In this document: in pieces, positions 1-6,169 of the stretch
Position numbering within the stretch: position 1 is the first letter of the stretch
Layout of the letters: each line of letters opens with the position of its first letter
NCBI GenBank assembly: GCA_016840645.1
Contig: JAEORY010000153.1
Location: forward strand, 1 to 8,463
DNA: 8,463 nt
Direction of reading: 5' to 3'
Source: Candidatus Borrarchaeota archaeon
GTDB lineage: Archaea > Asgardarchaeota > Sifarchaeia > Borrarchaeales > Borrarchaeaceae
Made by a program: the position numbers and the translations under genes
Notes under the pieces: model-generated
The model's database searches: none
Told to the model about the DNA's origin: nothing
What the model saw: only the letters and a program-made list of their open reading frames with translations

Positions 1-176
1 GTGTCTTAGTTGTACAAGCAAACGGAACACAAGTTATCCACTTAGGTGGAGATAGCACCTCAGCTGGCGGAACGGTGACTGGTTCTGCTACTGGGGATGC
101 TTTAAATTTGATTTATCAATCATCAACTGACGATTGGTGGGCTTTAAGTGCGGTTGGTGTATGGAGTTTAGCATAG
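1..176 (+). CDS. C-terminal fragment of a phage virion protein
   Basis: An open frame enters from the left edge (first full codon at 3) and stops with TAG at 174-176, giving 57 residues. The visible part is rich in Gly, Ser, Thr and Ala, has the segment GGDSTSAGGTVTGSATGDAL, and ends in a Trp-rich tail (DDWWALSAVGVWSLA). This looks like the last beta-sandwich strands of a phage tail, fibre or capsid-decoration protein. It lies 7 bp before the tail fibre gene in the same direction, which supports a structural role. Only the end is visible, so the protein class cannot be fixed; the call rests on composition and context. Confidence 0.6.
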   Translation, partial: VLVVQANGTQVIHLGGDSTSAGGTVTGSATGDALNLIYQSSTDDWWALSAVGVWSLA

Positions 177-183
177 GGTTATC

Positions 184-1782
184 ATGGGATTAGGATACGG
201 AAGAACAGGGACTAATAACTTTGCAACGGCTAAGTTTATCGTAGATAGCAACGGTTTGCAAACAGGTGCAACGCATACGACTATACAGGGAGCTATTGAC
301 GATGCTTCAGACGGTGATACCATTTTTGTAAGACCTGGTACATATACCGAAAATATTACAGGAAAAGATGGTGTTTTAATTACTGGATTTCAAGCATCCG
401 AAATTGCGGATAAAACACTGATCGTTGGTAAAGTATCGATGTCGTCTGGCAGATTTAAGCTTGCCGGCTTGGCACTGCACACTAACGGTGATTATTGTCT
501 GGAAGCAACTGGAACAGGAAATATACAATGTCGTTCATGTTACATTGAAGCTACCGACAATGATGCAGTTAGTAATTCTGGAACTGGTTCTATTACTTTA
601 AGATTATGCACTGGAGGTGTAGCGACAACAGGTGTTAAAGTATGCCAAAACACTAGTACGGGAAGTATATCATTTCGTTATTGTAACTGGGGAAATGCAG
701 GCGGATCGACGGTAGCAAGCACAGCGTCAGCAGGTGGTATCAGAATACAAAATTCAGAACTTGCAATTCCTTGGTCAACTTCGGGATCAGGTGTAGTAAA
801 CATTACGGGTTCGTTTTTTGATAACACTGCAATCAACACCAGCACGATAACCCACAATTCAAGCCAACCTTCGACTATAGCAAATTCAGAAATTGCAAGC
901 GGTACAGCTAGCGACATCACGATAACAAGTGGTACAGTGAGAGCTACAAATGTACGTATGTTATCTTCAAATACAAATGCTGTTACTGGTGCAGGCACTT
1001 TTCAATATGGGCAAATTACGCTTGTTAATAGTAATGCAATTAATCCAACTGGCACAAGCAACGACGATGTTTTCATTAACACATTGAAATTGAACACAGC
1101 ACTTGATGAAGTGTATGGTGGAACAGGGCAAACAACCTATTCAACAGGTGATATTCTTTATGCGTCTGGTTCGAATACCTTAGCTAAATTAGCAGCGGGT
1201 ACCAATGGAAATGTGTTGACCTTGGCCGCTGGTGTTCCTTCATGGGCGGCCGCTGGAGGCGGTGGAGCTTGGGAATTAATTTCTACTGCTACAGCTTCTA
1301 CGAGTGCCACGATTTCTTTTACAAACCTGTCCTCTAGTTATTTCATGTATTTAGTGCAGTGTGACAATGTACAAGGTGACACGAATTTTGCTAGATTGAG
1401 AATGAGAACATCAACGAATAATGGTTCTAGTTATGATTCTGGATCCTCTGATTATGCGTATAGAATTATGAGTCCTACGTCATCGTCTGTTGGTGTCACA
1501 TCAAGTACTGGTGACAATGAGATTATATTGTCTAGAGATCAGGGAGGAAATGCGGCTAATGAAAAATATAGCCTTTCTATTTATATTATGAATCCCTCCT
1601 CTACTGAATATACTAGGATATACGGTTTCGGTAATATGCAAGATGATAGTACAGATTTTTTTCAACAATGGTTTGGTGGGGTCAGACTATCCGCAGCAGA
1701 TGTTGACGCAATCCAGTTTTACTACAACTCAGGAAACATAGAAACAGGCACATTTAAATTGTACGGTTTATCTGCATCATAA
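184..1782 (+). CDS. Tail fibre / tail-tip protein with beta-helix-like N-terminal region
   Basis: This 532-residue protein is probably a virion appendage that contacts the host surface. Residues about 17-65 (FIVDSNG...TIQGAIDDA..GDTIFVRPGTYTENI) match the opening of right-handed parallel beta-helix (pectin-lyase-like) domains. Residues about 65-300 continue as short Gly/Ser/Thr-rich strands consistent with helix rungs. A GGTGQ motif at 312-316, followed by YSTGDILYASGSNTLAKL, is a sequence seen in many phage tail fibres. A glycine linker at 358-361 leads to a C-terminal domain (363-532) ending in TFKLYGLSAS, a likely beta-sandwich tip. No polysaccharide-lyase catalytic residues could be assigned, so enzyme activity is not claimed. 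The start ATG is 7 bp after the previous gene with a weak AGGG at 175-178. The following small gene begins 8 bp after the stop, with its ribosome site at the gene junction. Confidence 0.85.
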   Translation: MGLGYGRTGTNNFATAKFIVDSNGLQTGATHTTIQGAIDDASDGDTIFVRPGTYTENITGKDGVLITGFQASEIADKTLIVGKVSMSSGRFKLAGLALHTNGDYCLEATGTGNIQCRSCYIEATDNDAVSNSGTGSITLRLCTGGVATTGVKVCQNTSTGSISFRYCNWGNAGGSTVASTASAGGIRIQNSELAIPWSTSGSGVVNITGSFFDNTAINTSTITHNSSQPSTIANSEIASGTASDITITSGTVRATNVRMLSSNTNAVTGAGTFQYGQITLVNSNAINPTGTSNDDVFINTLKLNTALDEVYGGTGQTTYSTGDILYASGSNTLAKLAAGTNGNVLTLAAGVPSWAAAGGGGAWELISTATASTSATISFTNLSSSYFMYLVQCDNVQGDTNFARLRMRTSTNNGSSYDSGSSDYAYRIMSPTSSSVGVTSSTGDNEIILSRDQGGNAANEKYSLSIYIMNPSSTEYTRIYGFGNMQDDSTDFFQQWFGGVRLSAADVDAIQFYYNSGNIETGTFKLYGLSAS

Positions 1783-1790
1783 GAGGTATT

Positions 1791-2009
1791 ATGCATAAAA
1801 TAGTTAATGGTCAGAAGGTAGAACTTTCCGCTGAAGAAGAACAAAAAATTCTTGAAGAAAGAGAAATTGCGAAAAAAAAAGATGAAAAGGCAAGGGTAAA
1901 ACTGGCCGCTAAACTATCTAAAAAAAGAGAAATATTAGAAAAACTTGTAGTCATTTTGAATTTAAATGATGAAGAAAAATTTCTTCTCACTGAGATGTTA
2001 GATATTTGA
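1791..2009 (+). CDS. Small coiled-coil protein, probable tail fibre accessory
   Basis: This is a 72-residue charged protein. It opens with MHKIVNGQKVELSAEEEQKI, a pattern (x-VNG-x-x-VE-hydrophobic-[ST]-x-EE) common in very small phage proteins encoded just after tail fibre genes. The rest is Glu/Lys-rich and helical, most likely a coiled coil (about 12-60). The ribosome site AAGAGGT overlaps the fibre stop codon and lies about 6 nt before the ATG, so the two genes are probably translated together. A role as fibre chaperone or accessory structural part is inferred from position and general resemblance; no catalytic motif is visible. Confidence 0.7.
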   Translation: MHKIVNGQKVELSAEEEQKILEEREIAKKKDEKARVKLAAKLSKKREILEKLVVILNLNDEEKFLLTEMLDI

Positions 2010-2104
2010 GATTTTTTGTTATAGCTATCCTTAGCTTTTGCTTTTCTTCTTGCTCGTATATCTACTATGATATAGAAATAAAAAAGGAAATAGCAACTTT
2101 TTGA
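2006..2104 (+). CDS. Tiny predicted lipoprotein (32 residues, TTG start)
   Basis: This short frame starts with TTG at 2006-2008, overlapping the TGA stop of the upstream gene (TTGA junction), and ends with TGA at 2102-2104. The peptide has Arg2, a hydrophobic core (FFVIAILSFCF) and a Cys at residue 16 in FSSC, a loose lipobox with Phe at -3. The mature part would be about 17 residues, with a Tyr cluster and a charged tail. Very small lipoproteins occur in phage lysis modules as outer-membrane spanins, and another lipoprotein gene follows 7 bp later. The start codon is non-standard and the ribosome site is weak, so this is a candidate. The hydrophobic-core-then-Cys layout is the main evidence. 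Confidence 0.4.
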   Translation: MRFFVIAILSFCFSSCSYIYYDIEIKKEIATF

Positions 2105-2111
2105 GCAAGCA

Positions 2112-2300
2112 TTGAGTAGATTTTTCATGAATTCCTCCATAGCAGTTTTCTGTCTTTTGGCTTTTATCGGCGGCTGTAGCTGGTTGAATCAAAAAGCAGG
2201 CTTAGACGATGATAATATAATAGAAGAAAATGTCGAAGCTTTGATTCATCACAATACGGGGTTGAACGTGGATCTAAGTCCGGAGTCAGACGAGCGTTAG
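2112..2300 (+). CDS. Small phage lipoprotein
   Basis: This 62-residue protein has a clear lipoprotein signal: a hydrophobic stretch (IAVFCLLAF) followed by the lipobox I-G-G-C, with acylation expected on Cys22. Ser follows the Cys, which in Gram-negative bacteria favours outer-membrane sorting. The mature part is acidic (GLDDDNIIEENVEAL...TGLNVDLSPES) and recalls small phage lipoproteins of unknown role. Starting at TTG 2112 gives an Arg in the signal's n-region and a GAG six bases upstream. Starting at ATG 2127 would give an n-region without positive charge. The TTG start is therefore preferred but not certain. It is the last gene before a strong terminator. A lysis or envelope role is inferred from position only. 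Confidence 0.7.
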   Translation: MSRFFMNSSIAVFCLLAFIGGCSWLNQKAGLDDDNIIEENVEALIHHNTGLNVDLSPESDER

Positions 2301-2330
2301 TTTTTTCATTGTGATTCCATTTTTTCCTTT

Positions 2331-2358
2331 GGCGGGAATATTCTTCCCGTCTTTTTTT
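2331..2358 (+). terminator. Intrinsic terminator of the late rightward operon
   Basis: GGCGGGAA (2331-2338) pairs with TTCCCGTC (2344-2351) around a 5-nt loop, giving an 8-bp stem with one G-U pair. Seven T residues follow at 2352-2358. It lies 30 bp after the lipoprotein stop and separates the structural module from the integrase. Confidence 0.88.
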
Positions 2359-2372
2359 ATGTGTGATATAGT
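2344..2372 (+). promoter_or_regulatory. Candidate extended -10 promoter for the integrase
   Basis: TATAGT at 2367-2372 matches the -10 consensus at five of six positions and is preceded by TG at 2364-2365, one base upstream (extended -10). The matching -35 slot (TTCCCG, 2344-2349, 17-bp spacing) is poor, as is usual for extended -10 promoters. Transcription would start near 2379, about 26 nt before the integrase ATG. The -35 slot lies inside the upstream terminator hairpin. Confidence 0.45.
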
Positions 2373-2374
2373 CG

Positions 2375-2394
2375 ACGTTAAGTGAAGTTAACGT
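2375..2394. repeat. Perfect 7-bp inverted repeat before the integrase (operator candidate)
   Basis: ACGTTAA (2375-2381) and TTAACGT (2388-2394) are exact reverse complements separated by GTGAAG. Outside a mismatch, a further C-G and T-A pair continue the symmetry. The element covers the predicted start point of integrase transcription, a typical place for a repressor operator. It could also be a recombinase or excisionase arm site. No second full copy was found in the window. Confidence 0.5.
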
Positions 2395-2405
2395 AGATTA
2401 GCAGT

Positions 2406-3380
2406 ATGGATATACAAGTGCCAAAAAATGAGCTTGCAGAAGTTCATCAGGAAAATCTGAAAGATTTCATCGAATTTACAAAAAAGTCTAAATCAGCAAA
2501 CACGCTTCGTGCTTATGATTGTGCATGGCAAAGGTATCGCGATTGGTGTATTGGTCTTCGTTTTGATTTGTATTCATTGGATATTCCTCGAGAGTTAATC
2601 ATTGGCATGTTCATTTCCGATATCGCAAAAAAGCAGAAATTGAAAGTTGCGACCATTGAAACATATATTGCTGGCGTCAAACATCATTACGAAGAAAAGG
2701 GTATGACGGTCGACACGCGTCATCCGAAAATTCGCGCTGCAATGTCAGGAATTCGCAGAACGCTTGGGAAAAAGCAGGCACAAAAGATTGCGCTTAAGAC
2801 GGATGTAATTAAGAAAATTATCTCTTCAATCGATCAAAATTCTCCCATCGGCTTGCGTGACACCGCGCTAATTCTTATCGGATTTGCAGGTGCCTTTCGT
2901 AGATCAGAGCTTGTGGCTATCAAGCGCGAACATTGTGTATTTGATGTACACGGGTTATCGATTTACATACCTTTTTCTAAGACGGATCAAGAAGGGGAGG
3001 GCCGTATTGTGGACATTCCTTTTGCATCAGATGAACAGTTTTGCCCGGTAAGAATGCTTAGAAAATGGATTGCGATGGCCGATTGCGCTGATGGGTATGT
3101 GTTTCGGCGTGTAAATAAGAGCGGAAACATCCAAGCGGAAGGTTTAAACCCGCATAGCGTGGCAAGAATTCTAAAAAACAGGTGTGAGCCATTCGGATTT
3201 AGTGCAGAAATTGCAGGACACAGCTTAAGATCTGGCCATGTGACATCTGCTATCGGAAATGGAACGCCGGAAACATGGATTATGCGCCAAACAGGACATA
3301 AAAACGTGAATACACTTAGAAAATACGAGAGGTTAAAGCGTGAGTTTACAGCAAACTCGGCTGCAAATATTGGTCTTTAG
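2406..3380 (+). CDS. int: Tyrosine recombinase / phage integrase
   Basis: This 324-residue site-specific recombinase would catalyse strand exchange between phage and host attachment sites. Residues about 15-105 form an N-terminal core-binding domain (SANTLRAYDCAWQRYRDWC, a SAM-like helical fold). The catalytic domain follows. The conserved residues are visible: Arg165 in GAFRRSEL, a Lys in SKTDQEG on the beta-hairpin (about 191), His272 and Arg275 in HSLR, His298 in TGHKN, and the nucleophile Tyr307 in LRKYER. Length and motif spacing are normal, so it is probably active. The upstream ribosome site is weak. It stands alone, points opposite to the recombination operon, and its 3' end overlaps the last gene of that operon by 35 bp. 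It is likely controlled by the palindrome at 2375-2394. Without the attachment site, integrase is favoured over another XerC/D-like role by context only. Confidence 0.92.
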   Translation: MDIQVPKNELAEVHQENLKDFIEFTKKSKSANTLRAYDCAWQRYRDWCIGLRFDLYSLDIPRELIIGMFISDIAKKQKLKVATIETYIAGVKHHYEEKGMTVDTRHPKIRAAMSGIRRTLGKKQAQKIALKTDVIKKIISSIDQNSPIGLRDTALILIGFAGAFRRSELVAIKREHCVFDVHGLSIYIPFSKTDQEGEGRIVDIPFASDEQFCPVRMLRKWIAMADCADGYVFRRVNKSGNIQAEGLNPHSVARILKNRCEPFGFSAEIAGHSLRSGHVTSAIGNGTPETWIMRQTGHKNVNTLRKYERLKREFTANSAANIGL

Positions 3381-3696
3381 GTGGAATATCTTTTGTACAC
3401 TTCCATGCCTCGCAATCTTTGTATTCTCTGTGGCACTTTGGACATTGAACGTCGTTGATAGATCCTTCGTCTTGATCAAACATGAAGCAAGGTCTAGAAA
3501 CCGGAATCCATTTTGTGATAATGTCTAACGGCTCCATGTGATCATGATGTGTATAGCATCTGTTGAATATATGGAACTTACCCATATTGTAGTGCGCAAA
3601 AAACCAATGATCATAGAAGTGGTTGCAGCAAAAAACCGTCTGCATTCTCTCCGGCTTTTCTTTAGGGTATGTACGTATCCTTTCAGAAAATTGCAT
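3346..3696 (-). CDS. Cys/His-rich protein of unknown function, possible zinc ribbon
   Basis: This is the last gene of the leftward operon, 116 residues. It is unusually rich in Cys and His (C23, C24, H26, H30, H35, H42, C47, H50, H51, H53, C70). Near the C-terminus is QCPKCHREYKDCEAWKC, with C85-x2-C88 and then C95 and C100, which looks like a zinc-ribbon or treble-clef type metal site. The ATG overlaps the stop codon of the upstream lipoprotein gene in a TAATG junction, which indicates coupled translation and supports this start. No family could be named. The 3' end lies inside the end of the integrase gene on the other strand. No signal peptide is visible, so it is probably cytoplasmic. Confidence 0.65.
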   Translation of the reverse strand: MQFSERIRTYPKEKPERMQTVFCCNHFYDHWFFAHYNMGKFHIFNRCYTHHDHMEPLDIITKWIPVSRPCFMFDQDEGSINDVQCPKCHREYKDCEAWKCTKDIPPKDQYLQPSLL

Positions 3697-4073
3697 TATG
3701 CAGGTTCGATCTCGGTTATTTCTCCATCATCTTCAAGGATTATGATGGTTCCATTTTCATCTTCAAAGACTTGTTGCGCTGCATACCAGTCGTGAATAGG
3801 CCAATCATCATCCTCGTCATAGGTATAAATCGGGTTACCGTCTTCGTCTTCTTCTGTAGGAGGATTCTCTCCCGTCCACTTACCATCGGAATATCCGCCA
3901 CCAGGTCGGTTATCAGCATCGTCCATTTCGTCATCCGTAAGATCTCGCGCATAGTATGGTGTGTTAAGCGCCGCTTGCATTGACTGAAAATATCCATATC
4001 CTTCGCTTGCCGCAGCATGAGATCCAAGACCTGTGCAGCTGACAAGCAGTAAAAACATTGTTAGATATCGCAT
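3696..4073 (-). CDS. Acidic predicted lipoprotein of unknown function
   Basis: This 125-residue protein has a short signal sequence (MRYLTMFLLLVSC) with a lipobox L-V-S-C and acylation expected at Cys13. Signal peptidase I cleavage after SHAAA is the alternative. Either way the product should leave the cytoplasm. The mature part is strongly acidic with Asp/Glu clusters (DDEMDD, EEDEDG, DEDDDW, EDENG) and a C-terminal hairpin-like stretch (GTIIILEDDGEITEIE). A good ribosome site (GGAAGGTG) sits 4 nt before the ATG, inside the end of the upstream gene. An exported lipoprotein in an early operon could alter the host envelope, for example in superinfection exclusion, but this is inference. No family was recognised. 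Confidence 0.65.
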   Translation of the reverse strand: MRYLTMFLLLVSCTGLGSHAAASEGYGYFQSMQAALNTPYYARDLTDDEMDDADNRPGGGYSDGKWTGENPPTEEDEDGNPIYTYDEDDDWPIHDWYAAQQVFEDENGTIIILEDDGEITEIEPA

Positions 4074-4282
4074 TCATCACCTTCCATGGGACGTGTGTTA
4101 AGATACTCGATTATTGTTTCGGTATCAGTTTCAGTCCCTTTAAATAATAGTATATTGATACCAGACTTTTCGAAATGATGGAAGAAGGGAGAAAACTCCT
4201 CCGCTTCTTCACAGACTTCCTTATACTCCTTCGCTAACTCGCAAAGGAAATTCCAGTATTTCTGGCTCAGTTCCTGACTCAT
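4061..4282 (-). CDS. Small acidic protein of unknown function
   Basis: This 73-residue frame is helical and acidic at the N-terminus (MSQELSQKYWNFLCELAKEY, then several Glu) and may have a beta-strand centre (SGINILLFKG). An in-frame stop lies two codons upstream, so ATG 4282 is the only start. It overlaps the upstream coiled-coil gene by 62 bp and the downstream lipoprotein gene by 13 bp. The first overlap is long and no clear ribosome site precedes the ATG, so translation is less certain than for its neighbours. However, without this frame the region 4074-4220 would be an unusual gap in a tightly packed operon. No domain was recognised. Confidence 0.5.
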   Translation of the reverse strand: MSQELSQKYWNFLCELAKEYKEVCEEAEEFSPFFHHFEKSGINILLFKGTETDTETIIEYLNTRPMEGDECDI

Positions 4283-4460
4283 TCGTCATGTCCAATTTTT
4301 GCTGTATTTTCAACATATCTTCCTGAAGTGTTGAAAACTCGAGCACAAGTTTATCAAATCTACCGAAAAGGCCACGTCTTAAATTGTTAAGCTGGGTTTT
4401 TGTCTTCTCCAGCTCACTTTTAAGCTCCCCTTCGGTAGACGGAAGCAACTCCATTTGCAT
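4221..4460 (-). CDS. Small coiled-coil protein of unknown function
   Basis: This 79-residue product has a Glu/Lys/Leu-rich helical centre (GELKSELEKTKTQLNNLRRG and onward to KIQQKLDMTN) with a heptad-like spacing of hydrophobics, so a coiled coil is likely. The chosen ATG at 4458-4460 overlaps the TAA of the upstream membrane peptide in a TAATG junction and has AGGA about 9 nt upstream. The same frame stays open to a GTG at 4536-4538, which would add 26 residues with a hydrophobic segment (FSVVLFCLWSL). That longer form has no better ribosome site, starts 1 nt after the exonuclease stop, and lies opposite a better-supported frame. An alternative membrane-anchored 105-residue version cannot be excluded. 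Function unknown. Confidence 0.55.
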   Translation of the reverse strand: MQMELLPSTEGELKSELEKTKTQLNNLRRGLFGRFDKLVLEFSTLQEDMLKIQQKLDMTNESGTEPEILEFPLRVSEGV

Positions 4461-4546
4461 TATTTTTTCCTGCACATTTCCATTAACCCGCAAACTCCAT
4501 AAGCAAAACAGCACCACAGAAAAGCGCCCCAAATCCACGCTAACAT
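4460..4546 (-). CDS. 28-residue single-span membrane peptide
   Basis: This short frame starts with ATG at 4544-4546, overlapping the last codons of the exonuclease gene, and ends with TAA at 4460-4462. A near-perfect ribosome site GGAGG precedes the ATG at about 6 nt spacing, inside the exonuclease coding sequence. The peptide is a Trp/Cys-rich hydrophobic segment (MLAWIWGAFLWCCFAYGVCG) followed by a short polar tail ending in CRKK, as expected for one membrane span with a cytoplasmic basic end. Its stop codon overlaps the start of the next gene (TAATG). Strong ribosome site, coupling at both ends and membrane-helix character together make it more credible than its length suggests. Function unknown. 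Confidence 0.5.
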   Translation of the reverse strand: MLAWIWGAFLWCCFAYGVCGLMEMCRKK

Positions 4547-5382
4547 GTGATCCTCCAGCTCTCCACTGGAGACTTACGATATTTTTCTAAATCAACGCCT
4601 TCCAATTCTGGAACAGCCTTGTAATCCACGGTGCCTTTGCGTACAACCTTCTGAACCTTCACTCCTGCGCCCAAACAGTTGCGATTGCCAGCAGCTTGTA
4701 TTAAGGCATCGCGGCATTGCTTCTCCTTAAGCTTCATCTCAGCAAGCGCTTTGTTTGCAGCTTCCCATTGCTGCGCCAGAGCACACCAGCCTTGATCTTC
4801 CTTTTGTACAAAGTCCCGCTCTTGTAAAGCGGGTGGTTCGAAGTCTTGCATCTTCTTCCAGAAGTCCATTTCCTTTTTGTAAAGACCGCGGATAAAACCT
4901 TCATCCGCTTCAACTTCAACCAAATGGAATTCTCCATCTTTGTATGAAAAATAGTGTAGCAGATTAAGCCCAATTGTGGCAAGCTGATGCTGCAGCTGGG
5001 CATAATATTTCACAGGAATCTTTCCTTCAGCTGCTAGGTCATGGTCGGCTTGACCAGGGCATTTAATCTCGACAATAACGGAGCGATCTAATGACAAACC
5101 ATCTAAAGATGCCATCATCCATTTATGTTCTGGATGGAACACAACTTCAGGCTCAGCGCAATTGCCGGTATAGTCATTGTAGGCTTGTCTCGCTATCGGC
5201 TCGAGTTCATGTCCGCGCTTCATGGCTGCATTCATTTGTGGGACTTCCCGGAGCCCCAGCTTTTCTTCCCATAACTGGAAGGCTGTTTTCCAGGGCGATT
5301 GTCCTAAGATTACAGGAGCGTCTGACGCCCCTATATGATTCTTTCGAAGATCGAGCCACTCTTGCGTATTCTGCTTAATCAT
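4540..5382 (-). CDS. YqaJ-family phage recombination exonuclease
   Basis: This 280-residue nuclease is expected to degrade one strand of double-stranded ends to expose single strands for the neighbouring RecT. Motifs of the YqaJ/lambda-exonuclease fold appear in order: GASDAPVILGQSPW (18-31), RGHELEPIARQAY (56-68) with the motif Glu, ASLDGL (91-96) with the catalytic Asp94, VEIKCP (104-109) with Glu105 and Lys107, and YYAQLQHQL (126-134) with the Gln-rich helix. Residues about 190-235 look like a coiled coil. The start at ATG 5380-5382 is chosen because GGAGG lies 7-8 nt upstream, inside the end of recT, and the gene then begins 1 nt after the recT stop. A longer frame to 5499 would overlap recT by over 100 bp. 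Active-site residues look intact. Confidence 0.9.
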   Translation of the reverse strand: MIKQNTQEWLDLRKNHIGASDAPVILGQSPWKTAFQLWEEKLGLREVPQMNAAMKRGHELEPIARQAYNDYTGNCAEPEVVFHPEHKWMMASLDGLSLDRSVIVEIKCPGQADHDLAAEGKIPVKYYAQLQHQLATIGLNLLHYFSYKDGEFHLVEVEADEGFIRGLYKKEMDFWKKMQDFEPPALQERDFVQKEDQGWCALAQQWEAANKALAEMKLKEKQCRDALIQAAGNRNCLGAGVKVQKVVRKGTVDYKAVPELEGVDLEKYRKSPVESWRITC

Positions 5383-5383
5383 T

Positions 5384-6169
5384 TTACGCCTCCATTTGTT
5401 GTTGTTCGCCAAGCGATTCTTCGGCTTGTGCTCTGTGTTGTTTTGCTCGACTAAGTGCATGGTCGTAGATTTCGACTGGCATATCTTGCAACTTATCAAT
5501 ACCCCATTTCTTCTTCATGAAGGTAAGGATGTTTTGCCTTAGCATGATGTTATCGCCCATCCACTCTTCTAATTCTTGATATTGTTCGTCTGTAATTGCG
5601 CCGGGTGCTGTCTCCACGTCAATCACTGTTTCTTCTGCCTGTTCAACAGGCTGATACAGTGGAGGAGCATCTGAAATTTCACCTTGCACATAGCATCCCT
5701 TGATTACATCGGGAAACAATTGACGTGCCAAACGCGATAAAGCACGAGCAAATAGCATATCTTTTGGGTATTTGATCCATTGATTGCGGTAGATACCAGC
5801 CTTCTTAGCATCATCGATACTGAAGGACTCGACCCAGGTGTCTCCATTGTCCACACGCTTACCATGCAGGATACAGATGTTCTCGTCGCTCTTTTTGTCT
5901 TTGGTGATGCTATGGTTTCTCTGCCTAATCATTTGATTCATCATGGCAGCGGTCATCTCGACTTTGCCCTGTACGTAGTACATACCGCCATTTAATGCGT
6001 CTAGTGGAGACACACCAATAGACTTGGCCTTTTCTACGATTGCATAGATGCCCTCAGCTCCCATACGTTTGTAATGTGGCGACTGCATAAGTGCGTGGCA
6101 CATCTTTTGCGTGTTTTGAATATCTTCGAGCATTTGATCAGTTTCTTTGACTACTAGTTCATTAGACAT
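5384..6169 (-). CDS. recT: RecT-family single-strand annealing protein
   Basis: This 261-residue protein anneals complementary single strands and works with the adjacent exonuclease in phage homologous recombination. The RecT core is visible: GVSPLDALNGGMYYVQGK (52-69), then EMTAAMMNQM, and the signature W131, YPKDMLFARALSRLARQLFPD (134-154) ending in GCY (158-160). The region after about 165 is acidic and probably flexible, as in other RecT proteins where the C-terminus contacts partners. A ribosome site GGAGA lies about 7 nt before the ATG, inside the end of the upstream gene, and the two genes overlap by 8 bp. It is the second gene of the leftward operon, directly before the exonuclease. 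The family call is firm; the order recT-exo matches common phage modules. Confidence 0.93.
   Translation of the reverse strand: MSNELVVKETDQMLEDIQNTQKMCHALMQSPHYKRMGAEGIYAIVEKAKSIGVSPLDALNGGMYYVQGKVEMTAAMMNQMIRQRNHSITKDKKSDENICILHGKRVDNGDTWVESFSIDDAKKAGIYRNQWIKYPKDMLFARALSRLARQLFPDVIKGCYVQGEISDAPPLYQPVEQAEETVIDVETAPGAITDEQYQELEEWMGDNIMLRQNILTFMKKKWGIDKLQDMPVEIYDHALSRAKQHRAQAEESLGEQQQMEA

Noticed and set aside
240..900. Active pectate lyase or depolymerase in the fibre protein
   Set aside because: The beta-helix-like pattern is structural and is shared by many non-enzymatic tail proteins; no catalytic residues could be identified.
678..998. Minus-strand frame inside the fibre gene
   Set aside because: It lies wholly within the fibre gene, and its Val/Pro/Leu-rich product fits an antisense artefact.
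1811..2140. Minus-strand 109-codon frame opposite the small genes after the fibre
   Set aside because: Its Ser/Phe-rich product is the complement of the Lys/Glu-rich coiled-coil gene, and it opposes a well-supported late operon.
2359..2405. Phage attachment site (attP)
   Set aside because: The position beside the integrase fits, but no tRNA-like sequence or matching duplicate is present in the window to define a core.
3340..3983. Plus-strand frames opposite the lipoprotein and Cys/His-rich genes
   Set aside because: They overlap one another and oppose frames joined by a TAATG junction and good ribosome sites.
5383..5499. 39-residue N-terminal extension of the exonuclease
   Set aside because: It would overlap recT by more than 100 bp. 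The internal ATG at 5382 has an excellent ribosome site and starts just before the conserved YqaJ motifs.
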